Part shown: piece after piece, positions 44,709-57,600 of the stretch | How positions within the stretch are numbered: the stretch's first letter is position 1 | How the letters are laid out: each line of letters opens with the position of its first letter | Source: Spongilla lacustris | Lineage: Eukaryota > Porifera > Demospongiae > Spongillida > Spongillidae | DNA length: 64,000 bases | Direction of reading: 5' to 3' | Assembly (NCBI GenBank): GCA_949361645.1 | Contig: OX442424.1 | Coordinates: forward strand, 782,741 to 846,740 | The notes under the pieces: generated by a model | Databases searched by the model: none | Told to the model about the DNA's origin: nothing | What the model saw: the letters and a program-made list of their open reading frames with translations, nothing else | Translations under genes and position numbers: made by a program

Positions 44709-45554
44709 ATGAAGGCTTGTCACATTATCTTGATTCTGGCAGCAGCAGCAGGACTGTCCTGTGGTGGTAGGGTCCCCAGTCCCATGTCAGTGTGGTGATT
44801 ATGTAATAATGTTCCTCACACAGTACTGCAAGTTGTACCTCTTCCCAACCCTGTGGTCCAGGGAAATGAAGCAAATCCCTCTACAGTCACTTCTCTGACC
44901 TGTGCAGTGTCCCCATCTCAGTTCTCTGCTACATGGAACATGTCTGGTACAGCCTTACAACCAGGAGGAAGGTATATGATACAGCAGAATGTATTAGTAT
45001 ACAATGGCACCACATATGGAACAACACTGCTGATTCCAATGTTGAGTTACACTGATGCAGGGAACTATACCTGTGTGATACAGCCATCCCCACCCAATGG
45101 ACCAGAGTCCTACTCAGCCACCATCCAACTGATCCTGTTAGGTAAGCTGTGTAGTGTGATATGTGAGGGTGTGACTGTGTACCCTCCTCTCCACAGTGAA
45201 GGTGGAGGTGTTGGCACCCACCTACATCACTGTCAATGCCACCACTACATCCCAGGTGGAGCTGAGTTGTGAGATGTCCCAGTACATCCATCCTGATGGA
45301 GACCTCTGGTGGTTTAGAGGAGGACAGAGTGTGGACACGGCCCAATCCAAGTACAGTGTTATGTACCGGAATGGGAACAAGCGTGCTCAGAATGGGGGCA
45401 GTATGAACACCATCAGTAGAGTGTCTGTACTAACAATCTTCCAGCTGACCTCATCAGACAGTGGGGTGTATACTTGTAGGCTGTCTGGAACTGACCAATC
45501 AGGAGATGTCAAACTGATGGTGGTGGGTAAGTGGGGTACGAACATGTGTGTGTG

Positions 45555-45607
<53 letters not shown>

Positions 45608-48600
45608 CAAAGGACAAGACACCTTCACTCGTGGGAAACAGTACTGTATGGGTAAGCTTCTCTCTGAAATATCCTTCCCTTCCACAGTCAGTGCCACTGT
45701 CACAAGTTCACCAACAACTGCTGTTGCATCCACTTCAAATGGTCTGTTCATACTCTTGGGTGGTAGAAAGGGGGTAGTGTGTACTATATAGGGGTTGAAG
45801 AGGGTAGTGTGTACTATATAGGGGTTGAAGAGGGTAGTGTGTACTATGTAGGGGTTAAAGAGGGTAGTGTGTACTATGTAGGGGTTGAAGAGGGTAGTGT
45901 GTACTATATAGGGGTTGAAGAGGGTAGTGTGTACTATATAGGGGTTGAAGAGGGTACATGTAGTGTGTACTATAGAGGGGTTGAAGAGGGAAGTGTGTAC
46001 TATATAGGGTTGATTAGGGTAGTGTGTACTATATAGGGTTAAAGAGGGTAGTGTGTACTATATAGGGTTGAAGAGGGTAGTGTGTACTATATAGGGGTTG
46101 GAGAGGGATATACCAGTAGCAGTTGAATGTGTGTGAGAGACTCAGAGAGAGAAGGACACCTTCACTCATGGGAAACAGTACAGTATGGGTAAGTTTCTAT
46201 CTGAAATATCCCTCCCACAGTCAGTGCCACTGTCACAAGTTCACCACAAACTGCTGTTGCATCCACTTCAATAGGTCTGTTCATACTGCTGGGGGGAGGG
46301 GGGGGGGGAACTGCAGAAAGGGGGTGGTGTGTACTATATAGGGTTGAAGAGGGTAATGTGTACTATATAAGTTTTGAAGAGGATAGTGTTTCTATCTGAA
46401 ATATCCTTCCCTTCCACAGTCAGTGCCACTGTCACAAGTTCACCAACAACTGCTGTTGCATCCACTTCAATAGGTCTGTTCATACTGCTGGGTGGAAAAA
46501 TTGTAGAAAGGGGGTAGTGTGTACTATATAGGGGTTGAAGAGGGTAGTGTGTACTATATAGGGGTTGAAGAGGGTAGTGTGTACTATGTAGGGGTTGAAG
46601 AGGGTAGTGTGTACTATATAGGGGTTGAAGAGACTATGTAGGGGTTGAAGAGAGTAGTGTGTACTATATAGGGGTTGATCAGGGTTGTGTGTACTATATA
46701 GGGGTTGAAGAGGGTAGTGTGTACTATATAGGGGTTGAAGAGGGTAGTGTGTACTATATAGGGGTTGAAGAGGGTAGTGTGTACTATATAGGGGTTGAAG
46801 AGGGTAGTGTGTACTATATAGGGGTTGAAGAGGGTAGTGTGTACTATGTAGGGGTTGAAGAGGGTAGTGTGTACTATATAGGGGTTGAAGAGACTATGTA
46901 GGGGTTGAAGAGAGTAGTGTGTACTATATAGGGGTTGATCAGGGTTGTGTGTACTATATAGGGGTTGAAGAGGGTAGTGTGTACTATATAGGGGTTGAAG
47001 AGGGTAGTGTGTACTATATAGGGGTTGAAGAGGGTAGTGTGTACTATATAGGGGTTGAAGAGGGTAGTGTGTACTATATAGGGGTTGAAGAGGGTAGTGT
47101 GTACTATATAGGGGTTGAAGGGGGTAGTGTGTACTATATAGGGGTTGAAGAGGGTAGTGTGTACTGTATAGGGGTTGAAGAGGGTAGTGTGTACTATGTA
47201 GGGGTTGAAGAGGGTAGTGTGTACTATATAGGGGTTGAAGAGGGTAGTGTGTACTATATAGGGGTTGAAGAGGGTAGTGTGTACTATGTAGGGGTTGAAG
47301 AGGGTAGTGTGTACTATATAGGGGTTGAAGAGACTATGTAGGGGTTGAAGAGAGTAGTGTGTACTATATAGGGGTTGATCAGGGTAGTGTGTACTATATA
47401 GGGGTTGAAGAGGGTAGTGTGTACTATGTAGGGGTTGAAGAGGGTAGTGTGTACTATATAGGGGTTGAAGGGGGTAGTGTGTACTATATAGGGGTTGAAG
47501 AGGGTAGTGTGTACTGTATAGGGGTTGAAGAGGGTAGTGTGTACTATATAGGGGTTGAAGGGGGTAGTGTGTACTATATAGGGGTTGGAGAGGGTAGTGT
47601 GTACTATATAGGTTGAATAGGGTAGTGTGTACTATATAGGGGTTGAAGAGGGTAGTGTGTACTATATAGGGGTTGAAGAGGGTAGTGTAAACTATATAGG
47701 GTTGAAGAGGGTAGTGTGTACTATATAGGGGTTGAAGAGGGTACATGTAGTGTGTACTATATAGGGGTTGAAGAGGGTAGTGTCTACTATATAGGGGTTG
47801 AATAGGGTAGTGTGTACTATATAAGGGTTGAAGAGGGTAGTGTGTACTATATAGGGGTTGAAGAGAGTAGTGTGTACTATATTAGGGTTGAAGAGGGTAG
47901 TGTGTACTATATAGGGGTTGGAGAGGGTAGTGTGTACTATATAGGGGTTGAAGAGAGTACATGTAGTGTGTACTATATAGGGGTTGAAGAGAGTAGTGTG
48001 TACTATACAGGGGTTGGAGAGGGTAGTGTGTACTATGTAGGGGTTGGAGAGGGTAGTGTGTACTATATAGGGGTTGAAGAGAGTACATGTAGTGTGTACT
48101 ATATATGGGTTGAAGAGAGTAGTGTGTACTATATAGGGGTTGGAGAGGGTAGTGTGTACTATGTAGGGGTTGAAGAGGGTAGTGTGTACTATATAGGGTT
48201 GAAGAAGGCAGTGTGTACTATATAGGGGTTGAAGAGGGTAGTGTGTACTATATAGGGGTTGAAGAGGGTAGTGTGTACTATATAGGGGTTGAAGAGGGTA
48301 GTGTGTACTATATAGGGGTTGAAGAGGGTAGTGTGTACTATATAGGGGTTGAAGAGAGTACATGTAGTGTGTACTATATAGGGGTTGAAGAGAGTAGTGT
48401 GTACTATGTAGGGGTTGAAGAGGGTAGTGTGTACTATGTAGGGGTTGAAGAGGGTAGTATGTACTATATAGGGGTTGAAGAGACTATGTAGGGGTTGAAG
48501 AGAGTAGTGTGTACTATATAGGGGTTGAAGAGGGTAGTATGTACTATATAGAGGTTGAAGAGGGTAGTGTGTACTATATAGGGTTGAAGAGAGTAGTGTG

Positions 48601-51600
48601 TACTATATAGGGGTTGAAGAGACTATGTAGGGGTTGAAGAGAGTAGTGTGTACTATATAGGGTTGAAGAGGGTAGTATGTACTATATAGAGGTTGAAGAG
48701 GGTAGTGTGTACTATATAGAGGTTGAAGAGGGTAGTGTGTACTATATAGAGGTTGAAGAGGGTAGTGTGTACTATATAGGGGTTGAAGAGGGTAGTATGT
48801 ACTATATAGAGGTTGAAGAGGGTAGTGTGTACTATATAGGGGTTGAAGAGGGTAGTGTGTACTATATAAGGGTTGAAGAGGGTAGTGTGTACTATATAGG
48901 GGTTGAAGAGGGTAGTATGTACTATATAGGGGTTGAAGAGGGTAGTATGTACTATATAGAGGTTGAAGAGGGTAGTGTGTACTATATAGGGGTTGAAGAG
49001 AGTAGTGTGTACTATATAGGGGTTGGAAAGGGTAGTGTGTACTATATAGGGGTTGAAGAGGGTAGTGTGTACTATATAGGGGTTGAAGAGGGTAGTGTGT
49101 ACTATATAGGGTTGAAGAGGGTAGTGTGTACTATATAGGAGTTGAAGAGGGTAGTGTGTACTATATAGGGGTTGAAGAGGGTAGTGTGTACTATATAGGT
49201 AGAAGAGGGTAGTGTGTACTATATAGGGGTTGAAGAGGGTAGTGTGTACTATATAGGGGTTGAAGAGGGTAGTGTGTACTATATAGGGGTTGAAGAGGGT
49301 AGTGTGTACTATAGGGGTTGAAGAGGGTAGTGTGCACTATATAGGGGTTGAAGAGGGTAGTGTGTACTATATAGGGTTGAAGAGGGTAGTGTGTACTATA
49401 TAGGGGTTGAAGAGGGTAGTGTGTACTATATAGGGGTTGAAGAGGGTAGTGTGTACTATGTAGGGGTTGAAGAGGGTAGTGTGTACTATGTAGGGGTTGA
49501 AGAGGGTAGTGTGTACTATACAGGGGTTGGAGAGGGATACCAGTAGCAGTTGAATGTGTGTGTGAGAGAGAGAGAAGGACACCTTCACTCATGGGAAACA
49601 GTACAGTATGGGTAAGTTTCTATCTGAAATATTTTTCCCTCCCACAGTTAGTGCCACTGTCACAAGTTCACCAACAACTGCTGTTGCATCCACTTCAAAT
49701 GGTCTGTTCATGCTGCTGGGGGGAAAACTGTAGAAAGGGGGTAGTGTGTACTATATATAGGGGTTGAAGAGGGCAGTGCGAACTATATAGGGGTTGAAGA
49801 GGGTAGTGTGTACTATGTAGGGTTGAAGAAGGTAGTGTGTACTATATAGGGGTTGGAGAGGGTAGTGTGTACTATATAGGCATTGGAGAGGGTAGTGTGT
49901 ACTATATTTATATAGGGGTTGAAGAGGGTAGTGTGTACTATATAGGGTTGAAGAAGGCAGTGTGTACTATATAGGGGTTGGAGAGAGTAGTGTAGGGATG
50001 AAGAGGGTAGTGTGTACTATATAGGGGTTGGAGAGGGATACCAGTAGCAGTTTAATGTGTGTGTGAGAGAGAGAGGACACCTTCATCTCTGCAATATTGT
50101 TCTCTTCCACAGTCAGTGCCACTGTCACAAGTTCACCAACACCATCCATTTCAATAGGTCTGTTCATGCTGCTGGGGGGGGGGGGGGGGGGGGGGGGAGG
50201 GGGGGGGAAGCAGTAGAAAGGGGGTAGTGTGTACTATATAGGGGTTGGAGAGAGTAATGTGTACTATATAGGGTTGAAGAGGGTAGTGTGTACTATATAG
50301 GGGTTTTGGAGGGTAGTGTGTACTATATAGGGGTTGAAGAGGGTAGTGTGTACTATATAAGGTTTGAAGAGGATAGTGTTTCTATCTGAAATATCCTTCC
50401 CTTCCACAGTCAGTGCCACTGTCACAAGTTCACCAACAACTGCTGTTGCATCCGCTTCAAATGGTGTGTTCATGCTGCTGGGGGGAAAACTGTACAAAGG
50501 GGGTAGTGTGTACTATATATAGGGGTCAAAGAGAGTAGTGCGTACTATATAGGGTTGAAGAGGGTAGTGCGTACTATATAGGGGTTGAAGAGGGTAGTGT
50601 GTACTATATAGGTTGAATAGGGTAGTGCGTACTATATAGGGTTGAAGAAGGTAGTGTGTAATATATAGGTTGAATAGGGTAGTGTGTACTATATAGGGGT
50701 TGAAGAGGGTGGTGTGTACTATATAGGGGTTGAAGAGGGTAGTGTGTACTATATAGGGTTGAAGAAGGCAGTGTGTACTATATAGGGGTTGAAGAGGGTA
50801 GTGTGCACTATATAGGGTTGAAGAAGGCAGTGTGTACTATATAGGGGTTGAAGAGGGTAGTGTGTACTATATAGGGTTGAAGAAGGCAGTGTGTACTACA
50901 TAGGGGTTGAAGAGGGTAGTGTGTACTATATAGGGTTGAAGAAGGCAGTGTGTACTATATAGGGGTTGAAGAGGGTAGTGTGTACTATATAGGGGTTGAA
51001 GAGGGTAGTGTGTACTATATAGGATTGAAGAGGGTAGTGTGTACTATATAGGGTTGAAGAGGGTAGTGTGTAATATATAGGTTGAATAGGGTAGTGTGTA
51101 CTATACAGGGGTTGAAGAGGGTAGTGTGTACTATATAGGGGTTGAAGAGGGTAGTGTGTACTATATAGGGTTGAAGAGGGTAGTGTGTAATATATAGGTT
51201 GAATAGGGTAGTGTGTACTATACAGGGGTTGAAGAGGGTAGTGTGTACTATATAGGGGTTGAAGAGGGTAGTGTGTACTATATAGGGTTGAAGAGGGTAG
51301 TGTGTACTATATAGGGGTTGAATAGGGTAGTGTGTACTATATAGGGGTTGAAGAGGGTAGTGTGTACTATATAGGGGTTGAAGAGGGTAGTGTGTACTAT
51401 ATAGGGTTGAAGAGGGTAGTGTGTACTATATAGGGTTGAATAGGGTAGTGTGTACTATATAGGGGTTGAAGAGGGTAGTGTGTACTATATAGGGTTGAAG
51501 AGGGTAGTGTGTACTATATAGGGGTTGAAGAGGGTAGTGTGTACTATATAGGGGTTGAAGAGGGTAGTGTGTACTATATAGGTTGAAGAGGGTAGTGCGT

Positions 51601-54600
51601 ACTATATAGGGGTTGAAGAGGGTAGTGTGTACTATATAGGGGTTGGAGAGGGTAGTGTGTACTATATAGGGTTGAAGAGGGTAGTGTGTACTATATAGGG
51701 TTGAAGAGGGTAGTGTGTACTATATAGGATTGGAGAGGGTAGTGTGTACTATATAGGGTTGAAGAGGGTGGTGGGTACTATATAAGGGTTGAAGAGGGTA
51801 GTGTGTACTATATAGCGGTTGAAGAAGGCAGTGTGTACTATATAGGGATTGGAAAGGGTAGTGTGTACTACATGTATGTAGGGGTTGAAGAAGGTAGTGT
51901 GTACTATATAGGGTTTGTGACAGATCGGCCTTCACACGGTTGAGGACAGTAGTGTGTACTAAAGAGGGTAGTGTGTACTATATAGGGTTGAAGGGGGTAG
52001 TAGTTTGTACTATACAGGGGTTGAAGAGAGTAGTGTGTACTATATAGGGTTGAAGAGGGTAGTGTGCACTATATAGGGTTGAAGAGGGTAGTGTGTACGA
52101 TATAGAGTTGGAGAGGGAAGTGTGTACTATATAGGATTGGAGAGGGTAGTGTGTACTATATAGGGTTGAAGAGGGTGGTGTGTACTATATAGGGTGTGTA
52201 CTATATAAGGGTTGAAGAGGGTAGTGTGTACTATATAGCAGTTGAAGAAGCTGGCAGTGTGTACTATATAGGGATTGGAAATTTTTACTATATAGGGTTT
52301 GTGACGGATCGACCTTCACAGGGTTAAAGAGGGTAGTGTGTACTAAAGAGGTAGTGTGTACTATATAGGGTTGAAGAGGGTATTGTGTACGATATAGAGT
52401 TGAAGAGCTAGGGAGTGTGTACGATATAGGGGTTGGAGAGGGTAGTGTGTACTATATAGGGTTGGAGAGGGTAGTGTGTACGATATGGAGTTGAAGATGG
52501 TAGTGTGTACTATATAGGGGTTAGAGAGGGTAGTGTATACTATATAGGATTGGAGAGGGTAGTGTGTACTATATAGGGTTGAAGAGGGTGGTGTGTACTA
52601 TGTAGGTGTGTGTACTATATAAGGGTTGAAAAGGGTAGTGTGTACTATATAGGGGTTGAAGAAGGCAGTGTGTACTATATAGGGATTGGAGAGGGTAGTG
52701 TGTACTATATTTATATAGGGGTTGAAGACGGTAGTGTGTACTATATACAGTTTGTGACGGATCGGCCTTCACACGGTTGAAGACAGTGGTGTGTACTAAA
52801 GAGGGTAGTGTGTACTATATAGGGTTGCCACTTGGAGAGGGTATAGTGTGTGATGTATAGGGGTTGAAAGGGATATTGGTAGCAGTTAAATGTGTGTGTG
52901 AGAGAGAGAAGGGCACCTTCACTCATGGGAAATAGTACAGTATGGGTAAGTTTCTATCTGAAATATTTTTCCCTTCCACAGTCAGTGCCACTGTCACAAG
53001 TTCACCAACAACTGCTGTTGCATCCACTTCAATAGGTCTGTTCATGCTGCTGGGTGGAAAAACTGTAGAAAGGGGGGTAGTGTGTACTATATAGGGGTTG
53101 AATAGAGTAGTGTGTACTATCAGTGTGGGGGGGGGGGGGGGGGGGGGGGGGGGCAATTGCCCCCAGGCGCCAACCTAAGTGGGCGCCAAAATGCCTAGAT
53201 ATTTGGTATAAATAGTATTGCAATGCGTACCGGATAATAAGCCGAGGAAAGGCCTATATTAATGCTCTTCAGTTTATACCTATGAAGAAACAGCAAGTCC
53301 GTGCATACTGTGATGAAATTGTGCTTTAATGGAGCTGAATTTTGGAACAGCAGCAGGGCGCCCCTCCTTCTCCCTCCCGTGCTGATAAATCGGCGCACTT
53401 GAGCTATACATTTCTACAGCGGAGAGTTCAGCGTGCACTCTGTGAAGTTGCTCAGTAAACAGCTTATTCTTATTGCTTATTCATTGGTTAGTAGTAGTAC
53501 TATATTTTAGTTCTGTAAACTGCGCGATGCGTAGTAGGCTGCTATTTTTACGTATAAATCTTGGTAAATGTATTAAAATGTCGTAATAGAGCGATTCTTT
53601 CAGCAGTTATTTTGATTGGTGCGCTAGTATTAGTACCCATCAAAGTTTAATGCACCTTGCTGCAAGCTTTTAGAGATGATGGTAAATTTTAACATAGCAA
53701 AGAAACTAAGCCGGCGCATGTCAGTAACGTACAATACAAATCTGCGATAAAACATATACAGCCGTTTAAATCCGCAAAATCACAATAGCCTGGAAACCAG
53801 AACGTAACGGAGTGGCGCGCATTTATTGGTTATGATTGCCTCCGTTTCTAATCCCCCTTATATGTACAATCTGTGGAAAAATTGGAATGTGTACAAAAAA
53901 AATTTTCGCGCGCGAATGTCACGCTGAATGAAATATCTATGTTTGAAGTAGGTCATCTGCCGGAATGTGTAAGTGGCTCAAATAGCAAGTAAAGCGCATG
54001 CATGTACAACACAGCCATTTTAAATTAGTAAAAGTACAATATAGCCTGGAACTTAACCAAGATGTAACGGAGTGGCACTCATTTATTGGTGTTGATTGCC
54101 TTATAGTTTCCAATCCCCCTTACATGTGGAAAAATTGGTATGTGCATCACAATAATTTTCGTGCGCGTCCCTCCCCTTCATCAATTTTCATGTCGGACCC
54201 CCCCCCCCCCCCCCCCCCCAAACCTATGTTATTAAAAATTAATGAACGCTTTAACGGCACAACGATCCATTGTTATAAATGTCCCAGCCCACAGGATGTA
54301 GTTAAACTGATATTCCGCGTGGAGGAAGCATTTAAGCTCTTCTGAAGCCAAGGAAATCTTCCATCGGGGTGGCCAATAGCAAACCCCTGCAAGTGAATTG
54401 ACTATAAGAGGAACTTAGTAAGCTTGATTGGTCGATTTTATGACCCTCTAAGATTCCTAGCTCCAGTTACTATAAGGTACAAAGTTCTATTCCAGAGTCT
54501 CTATCGATTGGGATTGTGACTTGTCACAAGAATTGTTTATAAATTGGAATGCTCTATTAGTTGACCTCAAGGAAGCAAGTCCGATTTCTATCCCTAGGAG

Positions 54601-57600
54601 CTATCACCATCACGTGGAAGGGAATTCAATGACTACATTCTTTGTGGCCTCTACGCAAGCCTATATGCTGCTGTGATTTATTTGGTGATCAAGTTGGATG
54701 TCAGTACAGAAGTGAAGTTCCTTGTCTCCAAAACCCGAGTTGCTCCTCTTCAAACTCAAACCATACCAAGATTGGAGTTACTCTCAGCCTTTCTACTCTC
54801 CAAACTCATAAGTTCTGTGAGTAACAGCCTTTCACCTACTTTCATTGAGATGCTACATGGATTCCCAAGTTGCACTCTGTTGGATTCGAGGAACTACAAC
54901 TATTCGTCAACAACAGAGTTAAGGAGATTCGCCACAAGGTTTGCCCCAATCTGTGGAACCATTGTCAAGCACTTCAAACCCTGCGGATCTACCTACTAGA
55001 GGTTTGACTCACCCGAACTATCTGTGAATCAGCTCTGGAGACGAGGACTTGAATTGTTACAGACTGGATTTGAACCTAGTGTTCTGAGTGAAGTATGTAC
55101 TTCCTGGGATCCCTGACGAGGTATCAAGAAGCCGAGCTCCTTTGGGTAAAATGTGCACAGAGAACCCCTAAGAACCATCCATGCACTGACATTCCTCATC
55201 ATAAAGCAAGCCCATGAACGTGTTCTCCACAATGGTGTTAAAGAAACACTAACTGAGGTTAGAGAAAGGTATTGAATACCAAGTGGAAGAAGTGTTACCA
55301 GAAGAGTTATACTGACACAAATATGGAATTTGTAAGAGATTTGAAGGAGCTCCTCTGAAGGCTCCAAAACCACCACCACTTCCAGAGTGCAGGGTAATGG
55401 AGTCTCCAGCTTTTACCTATTGACTTTGCAGGCCCTTTACTTATCCGCTCAGCACAGTCTGGATTGCATTGTTCACATGGTATGTGACTAGGGCCGTGCA
55501 TCTTGACACAGTTCAAGATCAGTCAACACTCCCGTTTATCAGATGTCTTAAGAGGTTTATAGCCATAAGAGGACTGCCAAGGTGTTTTGTATGAGACAAT
55601 GGGAAGACCTTCCAGGCAGCATCAAAATACCTAGATAAGGTGTTCAAGCATGGAGTACAAGATCATCTAAGAGTATTCAGAATCTCTTGGCAATTCAATG
55701 TTCCACTACGGTAGCTCCATGGTGTAATGGTTAGATCAACTAAGTGTTGCTTAAGGAAACTTATAGGACGAGCTCATTTCTCACTTGATGAACTGACTAC
55801 AACTCTGGCTGAGATTGAAGCAGTTTTCAATTCTAGACCATTGTCCTATGTATCAGGTGACGATATGGAAGAGCCCATCACTCCATCTCATTTGATTGTT
55901 GACCATCGAATACTGAACCTGCTAGATGACCTAAGCTTCGTGTGTGATTAGATCATGATGAGTTTACTCTCAATGCCACTCAAGTTACTCATCGAATTAA
56001 GCACTTGAATAATGTCCTTAACCACTTTTGGAAAAGGTGGCGCAAGGAGTATTTGAGTGGCCTGAGAGAGGCTCATGCTTACATGGCAAGGAAGCATTCA
56101 GACCATGGTAACCCTCCTGTCACAGTGGGAGACATTGTGATTGTTAATCTGTTGTGTGGACATTGGAAACTGGGCATTGTGCAAGAACTCTTCAAAGGAA
56201 AGGATGGTATGACAAGAGCTGCCACAGTCAAGATAGCCTCCAGTGATCAGCAGTATTCCACTTTGAAGAGGCCTATACAGTTGCTTTACCCACTTGAGAT
56301 ACGTTGTGAGTCAACAAATATCACCCATCCTGAGACACCATCTGTTCTGGATCCTGCAGAAGATGCGACTAAGCAAGTCCGCCCTAAAAGGACAGCTGCA
56401 AAGAAGGCAGTTGAGGTTATCTGGAGCTGGTTTACAGAGCTGGACAAAGATGACTGAAGCTGTAAACATTGTATTCACCTGTTTTGATTTGTACTCTGAG
56501 TTGACCCATCATGGTTAACGGGGGGGAATGTGTAGAAGTTATAATTAGATATTCGATAGCGATCCTCCGAAGAATTGTAGTAGCCAGGTAATTAGCGGCA
56601 AAAGCAGTGATAGGAAGTACTTCTTTACATGGTCCAGTACTTCCTATCACTGCTTTTGCCGTTAATTACCTGGCTACTACAATTCGGAGGAGGATCGCTA
56701 TCGATTGTAGCTGCGCCTTAGTAGTTACACGCGCGAATGATCATCATAGGGTCACTGGTACAACAATGAATATCTAATTACAACAGCTGTACTTTTTCAT
56801 TTCAAATTTTTTAAAAACAGGAACTGGCATAATAATTAATTATGAAGATACAAGCGCGCTTAGGTCCGTGTATAGGATCCAAGATAAACGCCCTGGCTCA
56901 CGAAAGAGAGTCATAGTACACTTCGATCGATTGAAGCCTTGCCCAGCCGACATACAGATGAAACCAGTGGTGGAGGATTTGCACAATTCTGATGCGAATG
57001 AGCAGCCTGTTCAGTTTCCTGGGAGTGATCTTCAGTTCTTTGAAGATGATGATCATGACGTCATGGTGGATTCCACAGAGACAAATGTGACTCGTAAGGC
57101 GGACCAACCTGGTAGCCGACAGTCGACACGCCCACTGAACAGAGCCCTGCTACTGATGGAGGGACAAATACAGAAGAAACTGCACCAGGTGACGCGGGAC
57201 TTTTAAACAGCACACCATCTGGTATCAATTCTGATGGCACAGTTTTTCAATCAGAAACAGTGACAACAAGGAGCCCGATGTCGAGACCTCAGAAACGGAT
57301 ACGCCAATCTCCCCCTGAACGAGACCGCTACCCAAAACAAACACGTCATGCCCCCTCCCGTTATGGCTGGTATTCTGGCTGGTGAAGCTTCAGTTATGAG
57401 AGTGCCTCTTTGCAAAAGGAGAGAGTGTAGCGATGCTATATGGACATATATTTTTGGTGTATGTACGTATGCGTGGGTGTTTAGCTGTGCAGCTCTACGC
57501 ATGCGCTGGTAAATGTCGTATTATTGCCCTTTTATAGCAGTCTGCTGATAATTATACAATTGCTGTGATTTGCTATAAGATTCACTCGGCAATAGCACTA

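Noticed and set aside
46874..48363. Minus-strand ORFs of YSTHYPLQPL repeats (up to 290 aa)
   Set aside because: Complement of the 30-bp minisatellite. The stalk exons on the plus strand explain the only conserved segments.
45774..52870. CRISPR-like appearance of regular 30-bp repeats
   Set aside because: Units are directly contiguous with no unique spacers, there are no cas genes, and the surroundings are eukaryotic introns.
55712..55745. tRNA-like stretch ctccatggtgtaatggttag
   Set aside because: It resembles a tRNA 5' part and A box, but no anticodon arm, B box or acceptor pairing follows, and it lies inside the BEL integrase frame.
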